53,988 nt of DNA, from the NCBI GenBank assembly GCA_946803715.1, contig CAMPET010000103.1, positions 130,453-184,440 of the forward strand, given 5' to 3'. The notes under the pieces are model-generated. The model made no database searches, was not told where the DNA came from, and was given only the letters and a program-made list of their open reading frames with translations. Shown one piece after another: positions 1-12,019 of the stretch. The stretch is from Beroe ovata. Its lineage: Eukaryota; Ctenophora; Nuda; Beroida; Beroidae. The position numbers and the translations under genes are program-made. Positions within the stretch are counted from its first letter, which is position 1. The number at the start of each line of letters is the position of its first letter.

Positions 1-180
1 CGTGTGTGTGTGTCTGTGTGTGTCTGTGTTTTTGTGAGTCTGTATTTTTGTAGTGAGCGTTTGTGTATGTATGACGTATGTGTTTGTGTTTGTGTGTGTG
101 TGACGTGTGTCTGTGTTTGTGTGTGTCAGTGTTTGTATGTTTGTGTGTGTCTGTGTTTGTATGTTTGTGTGTTTGTGTAG
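1..180. repeat. GT-rich imperfect microsatellite
   Basis: The first 180 bases are almost wholly degenerate GT repeats interrupted by TC, TTT and TGAC. No coding signal is seen. The block probably continues to the left of the window. Confidence 0.9.
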
Positions 181-1515
181 GCCACGAAAGGATAGGAATA
201 TGTGCGTGGTAGTCTATATGTTTGAAGTGGCTTCTATTTGTGCAACAAATAGACGATCAGCTTGGTCATAGCGTGACTTAACTTCTGCTTGCTGTTTCTG
301 TTCCACCATCACCCCTGTGATATATATACGGCATTGAGTTTATTAAAACTAGATCGTGGAATTTAATTAGCGCTATTTGTTTGTCGCTTTTAAACTAATT
401 TCCCCGAAAGTGGCATGTTTCTGTCTAATTTCACACAGCTGAGATGCTGAGAAGAACTAGCGTGTTCAGGAGAAATCACTGTTTTAAAAACAGCCTTTGT
501 TTTGGCAATTTGCATCAAGCAACAAAAAGTCAGCTTTCGAGAAATTTCGGGACTATATAGTTATACTACAATGCAAATCGTGCGATACCTTTGCGGTCAC
601 TAAATATCGATTTATTCAAACTTACCGTGAATAAAGCTAGATTTATATTTTTAAAAACGTACTATGTTACTTCACTATATATTATTTCACTTTAGGTGAT
701 TTCTCCGCTATTGTCGAAAACTCGTATTTATTGTTCCGAAATCATGACGTCACGCGTTAATGACGTCAGACTTTGTTCCCTCAATCAGCTGCTTCCGAGA
801 AACGTTATTTCCTGGTAATACCCAGCTGTTTCTAGGAGATAGAGATCACTTTCAAAATATAAATATCATGATGCTTGTTTTGTTTTATAGTATATCTTGA
901 GTTTTGTATTGTATGAACTCAATCCTTTACTAGGCACAAATCTTCAAGCAGAATTTTTCTTCTTCATTCTTCCTTGACGTTTCCAATTCAATCTTATTCC
1001 CATTATAGTGCTCTTGTGCTACAGAAATTTCAGATCCGCTGGAGCCTGGATCCGCATCTGACAAAACTTGAAAGTTTCCCAAATTCCGCTGCTATATAAC
1101 ATCCGGTGATCAAGTATAACCGTGTTCCCCAATTTGTCGATGATCTTTCCCCCCTGCTGGACACTCCCTCGAAATGTTCTGAAAAGTCACGTGATCAGAG
1201 ATCTCGTCGTCACCATGGAAACACGTGTTGTCACACGTGTCATGATGTCACATGCTCTACGTTTCTGACACTGCGGTCCCCTGATATCAAGCCAGAGAGG
1301 AAAGTGTATCTCATTATCACGTCAGACGAAAGACATGTCGGCACAATTAAGGTGGTCTGTGTCTTTTGATGTACTGTCTGTCCCTTGTGGTAGACCGTTC
1401 TCTTCTTTGTCTTCTCGATTTCACTGCGCCTCACTTTTTTCATACGTTACGCCATAAGATCTTCTGTTATTGAGGCACAATTTTGCAAACTGATTACTCT
1501 CTCCTGAATTCTTCC

Positions 1516-1608
1516 GTACACAGTACTATGTACATTGTACAATGTACACAGTACAATGTACAATTTACATACTGTACATTGTACATTGTACATACTGTAC
1601 ATTGTATA
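1516..1608. repeat. Palindromic GTACATTGTAC patch
   Basis: Overlapping copies of gtacattgtac, gtacaatgtac and gtacagtatg occur head to head, so the stretch can fold on itself in several ways. The same vocabulary recurs at about 11610-11880, 15120-15210, 17750-17785 and 18848-18908, which suggests a dispersed repeat family or shared mutational process. It yields spurious ORFs rich in Y, M, V and C. Confidence 0.6.
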
Positions 1609-2860
1609 ATACTGGATTACGCAGTAACTCACAACCCCGTGATTGAACCGTTACTCAGAAGAAAGTTCCACTCTACTGAATAGTTAAGGCATGACTTCAT
1701 TGATCCATTTCTGCAGAAATTTAACCTACTGTCAGTTTTGGTGACCATTTTACTGCTAGTATTTTACTCTCGTAGTATTATATAGTTGCGTCTAGTCAAT
1801 TCCATCTATCCCGCAAAAATCTCTCAGTTGTAATAGAACTGTCAACTCTGGCTGTGACTCACCTCAATTTATGTTTTTGACAGTAGAAGTGAACATGATG
1901 ATCTGTTCAGTGGTCATTATCTTCCCCCATTTGAATCACCCCTTCATTCATTGCTAGGAATTACCCCGCTGTGAGATCACGCATCTTCCTGATCAGACTT
2001 CCCTGGATGATTCTCTATCACACAACATCACCCCCCCCCCTCCTGCGATAAGCTGGCAATGTGGCGTGATTGTGGCGTGATTGTGGCGTGATAGTGGTGT
2101 AGTGCCGGAGTCTGGAGTTGGCGTGTTTCCGCAGCGGGCCTAGGAATCGGCGCTAGTTCCGGGTGTGACAATTGCTCGATAGACTGATCACTCCATTATC
2201 AACAGCAGTCACAGGGCCGACATCATTTATTCAACTATTATAGGGCCCCCTGTCACCGGTATCATCATCAGGTTTTTATGAGTCCCCTCATTATAACGGA
2301 GCCTAGCTACTGTCGCACAATATCGGTCCTGAGATCAGGTTACCCGCAGGATTTCCATACCTATCCGTATATATGTATTTAAATTAATTATCTTACGAAT
2401 CGGGTGTAATCAATAAAATATATATTGCAACTTAATGAAATGAACCCATGTCCTACGCGCCAGGCTATATCTTCCCCTCTCCCTCTCTTCTTCTCTTGTT
2501 GTATACAACCTTGTGTGTGTGTATGTTTGTGTGTGTGTTTGTGTGTGCTTTTGTTTGTTCCCGTGTGTGATTTGATATGGTTGGATATTGATCGATCAAT
2601 AGGGCGCATGAACCGGTCCTATTGTTTCATTATTTAATGTAACCGAGGTTAAAAGACATTGTTTATTCACATTTGAACTATCCAATACACGTGTAATCGC
2701 TCATGTAATGTAAGTTGCATTCTTTGCTCCAGCCTGTGTGTTCTACCTGTTGACACTACCCCAAAACACCACTGATCATCTTGACACCACTTTTCTTGGC
2801 ACCATATTCACTTGACACATCATCATGGCATTTCGTCAAGAAGATCGGATGCATGGTCCG

Positions 2861-2893
<33 letters not shown>

Positions 2894-3651
2894 ACAGCCC
2901 CTCTTCACGTGATGTTTCCTGTTCATGCATGACATGTGCGTTTATCTAGCTGTGTATCTCTTGTGTATCTACGAGAAGTGTTTCATTATGTACGTTATTT
3001 CATTTACGTGTCGTTGATTCGTTTTGCTGAGATAATGCCTCTCCCGTTGATGATTTGTGCGAGTGTTTTTGATGAGGCAATCCTCCTTGGAACACACTTC
3101 ACGGATAATGAACCTATCTCCAAGTGAAAATTGAGGTAGGTCATGGCAATTGTCCCTCTCTAGAATGGATCTTACTGTTTATCTCACAGTTTATCTTACA
3201 CAAAATCGTGCATCTTGTTGCCTCAATCAGATAAATTGAGGATATCTTCTGAGTTCCATGGCTAATATATTGAGGCTATCGAATGTTGACACGTTTAATT
3301 TTGCTCCTATTCATGTCAATTGATGATTATGCTGTGACTTACTCAATCCGATTCTGGAAATTTACAAGTCAATCAAATTCAACATCACTGCTCAGTCCAG
3401 AGCCCAGTTGCAATATTATTGATGACGTTAATGGCTGCCTGGATCCGCTCAAGGCAAAATGTGGGTAAAATTTGGACAGAACTCGGCAGGGGAGTAACGC
3501 GTGTTCCCCCTACTTGCGGCTGTGCTCTTGAATACGTCAAAAAAGACACGGCGTATGTGATACGTTTGCTTTGATACGCTACGTATCTAACAGCATTGAC
3601 TTCCGGTACCTATCTAGCACGATTTTACCAGCCATTACCATGGTTTAACCA

Positions 3652-3665
3652 GTTACCATGGTAAC
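3652..3665. promoter_or_regulatory. Perfect X-box-like palindrome
   Basis: The 14-base palindrome gttaccatggtaac fits the published RFX X-box consensus (GTNRCC, spacer, RGYAAC). A second ccatggtt half lies about 20 bases upstream. RFX factors control ciliary genes in animals, but no gene start is visible nearby, so a function is not supported beyond the motif match. Confidence 0.25.
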
Positions 3666-3929
3666 TACCACGTAAGCTGGTGAGCGGTTACCGTAGTAAT
3701 TACCATAACTCTGTTGAGTTGTAATATTTGTTGATATTTACTGCTACTCTCAATACATACTTTTTTGATGACGCGTCGGGTCCGTTATATAAATTTATGT
3801 ATCAAGAGATCATTCCATACATGGGATAATCATGAATGTGTTTGTGATATTGAGTACGGTTCATGGTTGGCATGTCAGTCTTTTCCAGCCAGTGTTTTCT
3901 GATCGAGCCCGTTGAGTATGGTTAATTTC

Positions 3930-6900
3930 CCTGGATTCAAAATATCATACCAATACCATCGATTGACATGTAGTTTTGGACGCTGGATCGAATCCTGATA
4001 GAATTTTGGCCCTTTCTCGCTCCCCTGAGGAACTATTTGTCACATGACTTTGAACTCACAAACGAGAAGAAAACTTGATTTTCACTGATTTCCTGATAAG
4101 CAAGCCCTAGAATTCTTTCAGTTTCGGATTCTACGTCAACAATTAAGCCAGAAACATTTATTTTCACTATGTCTACGGGTAAAATAATTTTCGCTGATTT
4201 TCTATCCAGGTGTGTCCCATTGATTTCGTGTTTTTGTAAGTATTGCTTCCCACGGGTTTGAAATCGTGAGTTGGGCGTGGCTTCATAGAAAGTATGAACC
4301 CTTCACGATCATAGAAATGGTTGATACTTGCAGTACGAGAGAAGGAGAGATGGTTTGGTAAGAATCAGTGTCCTAAGTGCAAGTTGAGTCTTTATTTAAG
4401 ACTTCCAAAAATGAAGTATAAAAGTGCGGGATTACTCGCTTCACTTTCTAACGATTGGAAATTCGGAGAAAATTTTTGTTCCATTTTCAGGCAAATACTA
4501 CGTATTCCTATGTATTTTTGGACGCAGAATCGATTCCCGATCGAATTTTGGCCCAATCTAGCTCCCCTGAGGTGCTGTTCGTCAGGTGACTTCTAAGCTG
4601 AAATCTGAAAAGAAATTGAAATTTACCTCAATTTCCCGATGAGCTAGCTCAAAAACTCCTACGGATTCGAATTCTACGTCAGAAAATAGGCCAGGAACAC
4701 CTATTTCTAGTATGCACCCTGAAAAATTATTTTTTGGTGTCGGTGTGTCCCATTGATTTTCGCGTTTTTGTTGTGCTTGCTTCCCAGGGGATTGAAATCG
4801 TCATTTGGGCGTGGTTTCACGGCAAGTATGAACTTCAAATGATCGCAAAGAGGGTTGATACTTGTAGTATGAGAGTAGGAGAGATGATTTAGTGAAAAAA
4901 ACAGTGTCGTCAGTGCCAGTTTAGTACTCATTTGAGACCCTCGAAATCGAAGTATAAAAGTGTGGAGTCACTCACTTCTCTTTTACCGATACTCAGATCA
5001 GAAACTCGAAGAAATTTTTTTGTCCCATTTTCATGCAAATACTACGCATTCCCATGTATTTTTGGACGCAGAATCGATTGCTGGTCGAATTTTGGCCCTA
5101 TCTTGCTCCCCTGAGGTGCTGTTCGTCAGGTGACTTCTAAGCTGAAATCTGAAAAGAAATTGGAATTTACCTCGATTTCCCGATGAGCTAGCTCAAAAAT
5201 TCCTACGGATTCGAATTCTACGTCAAAAAATAGGCCAGGAACACCTATTTCTAGTATGCACCCTGAAAAATTATTTTTTGGTGTCGGTGTGTCCCATTGA
5301 TTTTCGCGTTTTTGTTGTGCTTGCTTCCCAGGGGATTGAAATCGTCATTTGGGCGTGGTTTCACGGCAAGTATGAACTTCAAATGATCGCAAAGAGGGTT
5401 GATACTTGTAGTATGAGAGTAGGAGAGATGATTTAGTGAAAAAACAGTGTCGTCAGTGCCAGTTTAGTACTCATTTGAGACCCTCGAAATCGAAGTATAA
5501 AAGTGTGGAGTCACTCACTTCTTTTTTACCGATACTCAGATCAGAAACTCGAAGAAATTTTTTTGTCCCATTTTCATGCAAATACTACGCATTCCCATGT
5601 ATTTTTGGACGCAGAATCGATTGCTGGTCGAATTTTGGCCCTATCTTGCTCCCCTGAGGTGCTGTTCGTCAGGTGACTTCTAAGCTGAAATCTGAAAAGA
5701 AATTGGAATTTACCTCGATTTCCCGATGAGCTAGCTCAAAAATTCCTACGGATTCGAATTCTACGTCAAAAAATAGGCCAGGAACACCTATTTCTAGTAT
5801 GCACCCTGAAAAATTATTTTTTGGTGTCGGTGTGTCCCATTGATTTTCGCGTTTTTGTTGTGCTTGCTTCCCAGGGGATTGAAATCGTCATTTGGGCGTG
5901 GTTTCACGGCAAGTATGAACTTCAAATGATCGCAAAGAGGGTTGATACTTGTAGTATGAGAGTAGGAGAGATGATTTAGTGAAAAAACAGTGTCGTCAGT
6001 GCCAGTTTAGTACTCATTTGAGACCCTCGAAATCGAAGTATAAAAGTGTGGAGTCACTCACTTCTTTTTTACCGATACTCAGATCAGAAACTCGAAGAAA
6101 TTTTTTTGTCCCATTTTCATGCAAATACTACGCATTCCCATGTATTTTTGGACGCAGAATCGATTGCTGGTCGAATTTTGGCCCTATCTTGCTCCCCTGA
6201 GGTGCTGTTCGTCAGGTGACTTCTAAGCTGAAATCTGAAAAGAAATTGGAATTTACCTCGATTTCCCGATGAGCTAGCTCAAAAATTCCTACGGATTCGA
6301 ATTCTACGTCAAAAAATAGGCCAGGAACACCTATTTCTAGTATGCACCCTGAAAAATTATTTTTTGGTGTCGGTGTGTCCCATTGATTTTCGCGTTTTTG
6401 TTGTGCTTGCTTCCCAGGGGATTGAAATCGTCATTTGGGCGTGGTTTCACGGCAAGTATGAACTTCAAATGATCGCAAAGAGGGTTGATACTTGTAGTAT
6501 GAGAGTAGGAGAGATGATTTAGTGAAAAAACAGTGTCGTCAGTGCCAGTTTAGTACTCATTTGAGACCCTCGAAATCGAAGTATAAAAGTGTGGAGTCAC
6601 TCACTTCTTTTTTACCGATACTCAGATCAGAAACTCGAAGAAATTTTTTTGTCCCATTTTCATGCAAATACTACGCATTCCCATGTATTTTTGGACGCAG
6701 AATCGATTGCTGGTCGAATTTTGGCCCTATCTTGCTCCCCTGAGGTGCTGTTCGTCAGGTGACTTCTAAGCTGAAATCTGAAAAGAAATTGGAATTTACC
6801 TCGATTTCCCGATGAGCTAGCTCAAAAATTCCTACGGATTCGAATTCTACGTCAAAAAATAGGCCAGGAACACCTATTTCTAGTATGCACCCTGAAAAAT

Positions 6901-7870
6901 TATTTTTTGGTGTCGGTGTGTCCCATTGATTTTCGCGTTTTTGTTGTGCTTGCTTCCCAGGGGATTGAAATCGTCATTTGGGCGTGGTTTCACGGCAAGT
7001 ATGAACTTCAAATGATCGCAAAGAGGGTTGATACTTGTAGTATGAGAGTAGGAGAGATGATTTAGTGAAAAAACAGTGTCGTCAGTGCCAGTTTAGTACT
7101 CATTTGAGACCCTCGAAATCGAAGTATAAAAGTGTGGAGTCACTCACTTCTTTTTTACCGATACTCAGATCAGAAACTCGAAGAAATTTTTTTGTCCCAT
7201 TTTCATGCAAATACTACGCATTCCCATGTATTTTTGGACGCAGAATCGATTGCTGGTCGAATTTTGGCCCTATCTTGCTCCCCTGAGGTGCTGTTCGTCA
7301 GGTGACTTCTAAGCTGAAATCTGAAAAGAAATTGGAATTTACCTCGATTTCCCGATGAGCTAGCTCAAAAATTCCTACGGATTCGAATTCTACGTCAAAA
7401 AATAGGCCAGGAACACCTATTTCTAGTATGCACCCTGAAAAATTATTTTTTGGTGTCGGTGTGTCCCATTGATTTTCGCGTTTTTGTTGTGCTTGCTTCC
7501 CAGGGGATTGAAATCGTCATTTGGGCGTGGTTTCACGGCAAGTATGAACTTCAAATGATCGCAAAGAGGGTTGATACTTGTAGTATGAGAGTAGGAGAGA
7601 TGATTTAGTGAAAAAACAGTGTCGTCAGTGCCAGTTTAGTACTCATTTGAGACCCTCGAAATCGAAGTATAAAAGTGTGGAGTCACTCACTTCTTTTTTA
7701 CCGATACTCAGATCAGAAACTCGAAGAAATTTTTTTGTCCCATTTTCATGCAAATACTACGCATTCCCATGTATTTTTGGACGCAGAATCGATTGCTGAT
7801 CGAATTTTGGCCCTATCTTGCTCCCCTGAGAAGCTATCTGTCACGACAAGTATGAATATTGCATGGTATT
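3930..7870. repeat. 543-bp tandem satellite-like array
   Basis: A unit of 543 bp is repeated head to tail about seven times. Matching positions such as the ATG-bearing segment recur at 5436, 5979, 6522, 7065 and 7608, exactly 543 apart; the unit before that has one extra A. The units between about 4700 and 7797 look identical by eye except for isolated bases. The left flank (about 3930-4700) and right edge (after 7797) are progressively diverged, as expected when old units at the borders escape homogenisation. Each unit carries a TATA-like agtataaaag and a 73-codon ORF, but the ORF is conserved only because the DNA is; the diverged copies break it, so I do not call it a gene. Confidence 0.95.
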
Positions 7871-8062
7871 GAAAAGGGACGTTACTTGTAGTCTGAGAGT
7901 AAATTCGGTGGTAAATCATGGCCTCATTCCCAGTTGGAGTGTTCCTAAGCTTCAAAATCGGAGAAGCGATTCCTAAACAACACTCATACAAACCCACAGA
8001 TCTTTCCCTCAATTTCCGCCTTTATCTACCCCAATTGAATTTAAATTTCCGGGCGATGACGC

Positions 8063-8093
<31 letters not shown>

Positions 8094-9544
8094 ACACACC
8101 CACACACAAACACANACACACATACAAACACACATACACACACACAAACACAGCGCAAATTCTCTCTCTCCCCCCTGTATATGAGATATGATGTTACAAT
8201 GAAATTATCTCGGTCGGTTTCCGGGTTTGATATCTATTCTCCCTCTTCTCCCTCTTCTTTCAGTGTGCTTTGTGTTTGTGTGACGTATATTAGCTCCGCC
8301 GCGAGGCGTGGTCTTTAGAATATTGTATCTTGTTTTTTGGGGTTGGGGGATCAATTTGTGCTTCTTATTATGATTTGTGTTTAGGTGTTTTGTGGTAAGT
8401 ATCATGCTCTCTTTTTCGATGTATTCTCACCGTAATTACCGTACCTTTTTCCGTATGTATCATGTATGCATGTATGTGTATGCATGTGTTTGTGCGCGCG
8501 CGTGTGTTTTTGTGTATGTACTAGTGTATTTTGTACGCCGTACGTGTGTGTATGTTCGTTTGTGTACGTATATAAACATTGTATAAACGTGTTTGTTTGT
8601 AGGTGTGTATGTGTATATTGTGTATATAGGGATTCTCTTTCTCTGTCGTTGGCATTTGCCCAAGTCGTTAGATGTGTTGAAAGTAGATACCTCTCACTCC
8701 CTCACTCTCTCTTGCTGCTACCTTCACATTGCTCTACCACGTTTTGTACGTCTGTGTTGTACTGCTGCTGCTATTATAGATGTTTGTGTGCGTGTCTGTC
8801 TGTGTCTGTGTGCAAATTTCTGGGAGTGTCTGCTCGAGTTTTTAGTGTCTGTATCTGTGTCTGTGTTTGTGCCTCGGTGTTTGTCTAGTTGAAACAGGCA
8901 AACAAGCGGAGCAGATTATTAAGCTCTCTCCATCAGCAGAGTATTTCATAAGTGAGATGGTTAAACTGCACAGTTATAGCCTCTGAATAGATTCCTCTTC
9001 TGTGGTACTATATATATACACACTATCGGACGGTCACGTACGGCCTTATTTTGGTCTAGGAAGGAAGGATTCCATTATACAATTTGTAAATACTGAACTT
9101 TGGTTGCGAGAGAGCGAGGCTTGGTCCTTTGTTTACTCCTACATGTCGTGAACTATAAACTCATCCGGATGGTGGTCCAAGCTTTATCCAATGTGTGTTT
9201 GTTTTTGTGTGTGTGTTTGTGTGTGTGTGTTCTGTGTGTGGGTGTTTCGCTTCCTCCTCTTTTTGGCACAATATATATCTAACATTGCGTACAACCATTC
9301 CACTCAGCTGATTCGTCACTATGCAGAATTCAGGTCATCCCATAATACCAATCCATATATTGTTTAGTATCAAGTGAGGGCAGCATTCTAACATATGTAC
9401 CAATTATTGGAGCACATATTATTCATGGAAATAATTCATAAACTCTCCTCAAGTCACGCTCAGGCATTATAATAGGAGAGGGGGTATCTTTAGCTACCCT
9501 TGATCTAAGAGGAGCTTTCTCCTTGAGTTGGGCCTCCGGGGTCC
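7871..9544. other. Non-coding, microsatellite-rich stretch
   Basis: It contains a CA array with an internal N (about 8062-8155), a long degenerate TG/TATG region (about 8460-8885) and another TG block (about 9195-9245). Long ORFs here are translations of these repeats. No exon with paired splice sites was found. Confidence 0.6.
8062..8155. repeat. CA microsatellite with assembly N
   Basis: A CA array is interrupted by GACA, CCCA and CAAA variants, with an N at 8115. The N falls inside the repeat, so the true length is unknown. Confidence 0.9.
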
Positions 9545-9601
9545 ACCAACAAATAACTTATGGCTACGATGGACCATCGTAGCCATAAGTTATTTGTTGG
9601 T
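9545..9601. repeat. Near-perfect 57-base hairpin palindrome
   Basis: Bases 9545-9572 are the exact reverse complement of 9574-9601, a 28-bp stem around a single A at 9573. There is no mismatch in the arms. No bordering target-site duplication is evident. It could be a natural cruciform-forming repeat, a solo foldback element or a cloning/assembly foldback. Confidence 0.9.
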
Positions 9602-9739
9602 TGTAATAAAATCAAGAGGCAAATATCTTCATTTCACCTTGTTTTCATTTAACACTGTTAAAGATATGTTTTGCAACTTTCAACAACGCTGATTTCCTAA
9701 GTACAAGATATTGCGTCTGCATACATCACATGACATGTG

Positions 9740-10009
9740 CACGTGTGTTCACGTGATTGTGATCTGCACGTGGTGGCATTCAATGTGCACGTGCTACAAA
9801 CAATATGGCACATGACGTGATGTATAAAACCAATCTATATAACCACGTCTTCAAGTTCTAGTTCTACTACGATGTACACTCGCGCGCAGTCTGATATCAT
9901 CCAGATCACCCTCTTTCAATGAGTGTCACATGACCTTCATATCACGCACGGTCCCGGTCACGTGGTAGCGCGCCGCGCGCACGTGAGCGCGCGTCGCACG
10001 AGTCACGTG
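9740..10009. promoter_or_regulatory. Cluster of seven CACGTG E-boxes
   Basis: CACGTG occurs at 9740, 9750, 9767, 9788, 9959, 9980 and 10004, about one per 40 bases against roughly one per 4 kb expected. Several extend to TCACGTG. CACGTG is the palindromic core bound by USF, MYC/MAX and MITF/TFE-type bHLH factors. The TIR gene begins somewhere after this cluster, so it could be upstream control DNA, but a simple repeat origin is also possible. Confidence 0.4.
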
Positions 10010-11009
10010 CTGTCTAATGTACATAGAATCGTGTGGATCAGTATGTGATCAGAAGTGTGACGATACACAGTACGTATCAGCTATTGTAGAGAGAGTGAGT
10101 GTGTAATGCCTGGCTATGAAAGTTGTATGTGACAACAATATCCTGCCTATGTGTCTGTCCCTCACTTTTCATTTATCTTGATTGATTTCTAGTTTCAAAG
10201 TGACGGTATCTTGATGCCATCGCGTTTAACCAGTTTTTGTATTTTGGTTTAATATTTCCTCAGTATTTCTAAATTCCCTCTCAGTTTTTGTGCGATGTCA
10301 CATGATCATTGTCCCTCATTAATCCCGTACCCGAATCCCATGGGACTGAGCACCAGCTGCGCAAATATGTGTTTTTTGCATTATAATTGCAGAGTCCCTA
10401 TTTCATCGAAATATCAAATTGTGATCTCAATTTTGCATCCAGTTTTTCGTAAATTCTGTCCTGAGGGTCATACTGCGTCTTTTTGCCTTAAAATTATTTC
10501 CCATGATTATTGTACATCTGGTTCTCCCCGATCGTCCTGTAGACTTTCTATATCGTTAGTTTGTGTGTGTGTGCGTGTGTGTGTGTCAGTGTGTTTCAGT
10601 GTCTGTCTATACCTATGCAGATTACTAACATATGTTGCATATTATTCTTGATCGCGAGTATGTTTTTGTCTGTGAGCGAACTAGGCACATAATATACCAC
10701 TGCCCAAATTGTATCGCACCTCGACTACTTTTTCAGAGCGCCTCCTTTATTTGTTTCTGCCACCAGATACGTATTATGGCTGGTTCATTGTTCAATATCA
10801 AGCGTGGATTGGCTGTTCAGATAACGTTATCGGCGTGCTTCACTCCAATAACCAATCGTAGTTCATTCAATTTAGTTATGGCACTCATTTGGTACCTACC
10901 ACCTTTATCGAAATTATTATTTGCTTCGTATGGCCTTTGTCATTGTGAACAATGACATTTGATCACGGCCCTCTTTCTTTTTTCAAGGAGTTTCGTTTCG
11001 CCCCAACAG
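10010..11009. other. Non-coding or unresolved 5' part of the TIR gene
   Basis: Open stretches exist (10295-10651 and 10632-10955, +) but their composition is unconvincing and I could not join them to the downstream exons by matching splice sites. The first exon or exons of the TIR gene are expected here or further left. Confidence 0.4.
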
Positions 11010-11982
11010 AAGTTTTTTACAAAAACCTTTGTTCAAAAATGATTTCACCGATAGTCCCGCGAATTTCCTCTGACAAACTTATCATAGGGATGGGAAATGT
11101 TTCGTCGACAGGAGAGGATCAAGTGATAGCTACAGAAATTACATCGACATCCAAAGACTCGTATTCAAATCACTTGAGTGAGTAAATTCGTGTACGTTTG
11201 AGAAGATCATAACTTGATGTGGTCATCTGTTAGAAGGGTGTGGTCACCTGATTAAAACTCGATCCCAAAGTTCTGTGAGGAATCAATTCATCATAGACTG
11301 GCGCAGTTGACCACGTTGAGAATTATCACTTAAGTTATTGGATATTTTCGCCAGCTTCGTGTCACTTGACATCTGACGGCGATTTGTCACTAACACTGTC
11401 CTAATCCTCCAGAAGAGTACTATTTATTGATGATAGAAGCGGAAAAGGAACAGGTCAAGCCCCCAATTCACTGCGCTGCGCGGCTCAGGACCAGTAGCAC
11501 GTGCAGTAGCGAAAGTCTGGGGGATTCACCTAGGAAACGACGACTGCCCTATGCTGGCATCACCAGCCGTGTGGTGAGTGGAGGATAGCTCATGTAGAGT
11601 ATACATTTCCTACTTTACAAACTTGTATAGTATACATTTTGTACATTTTGTACATTCATCAAGGGAACAACATGAGTCGTGTACAATGTACAATGTACTG
11701 TTTGTATTGAACAACATGTGTACATTGTACGATGTATAGCGGATAACATGAATACACTTATCTTGCATATTATGCACTTATTATGTCCATGCATAACTTT
11801 GCATAATCTATACCTGGATTTGAGATCCATGTACAAAATTGACAGCGTATATTATGTGTACAAAATGTACATTCTGTGTAATAATATAAATGCAAGATAC
11901 TCCTTTGTCAAGGCGTTACCTCACACGTGACACCATAATATGCTGCTACTATTTGCTAGCTATAGTCACGTACATACACAGT

Positions 11983-12019
<37 letters not shown>

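Larger units (their letters stand above)
181..3929. other. Non-coding stretch, no supported gene
   Basis: I see no recognisable protein in either strand. A short open stretch preceded by an AG (about 1033-1100, +) ends in TAA and matches nothing I know. Minor elements are a GTACATTGTAC palindrome patch (1516-1608), a three-fold 11-bp repeat reading gtggcgtgatt (2061-2092), a CA microsatellite (about 2861-2887) and a 14-bp palindrome at 3652-3665. Confidence 0.6.

Noticed and set aside
4932-7799. Repeated 60-73 codon ORFs in the tandem array as a gene family
   Set aside because: They recur because the 543-bp DNA unit recurs. Diverged copies at 4321 and 42610-43530 do not keep the frame, and no protein family is recognisable.
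8377-8892. Long overlapping plus-strand ORFs rich in Cys and Val
   Set aside because: They are translations of degenerate TG/TGTG repeats and have no splice or homology support.
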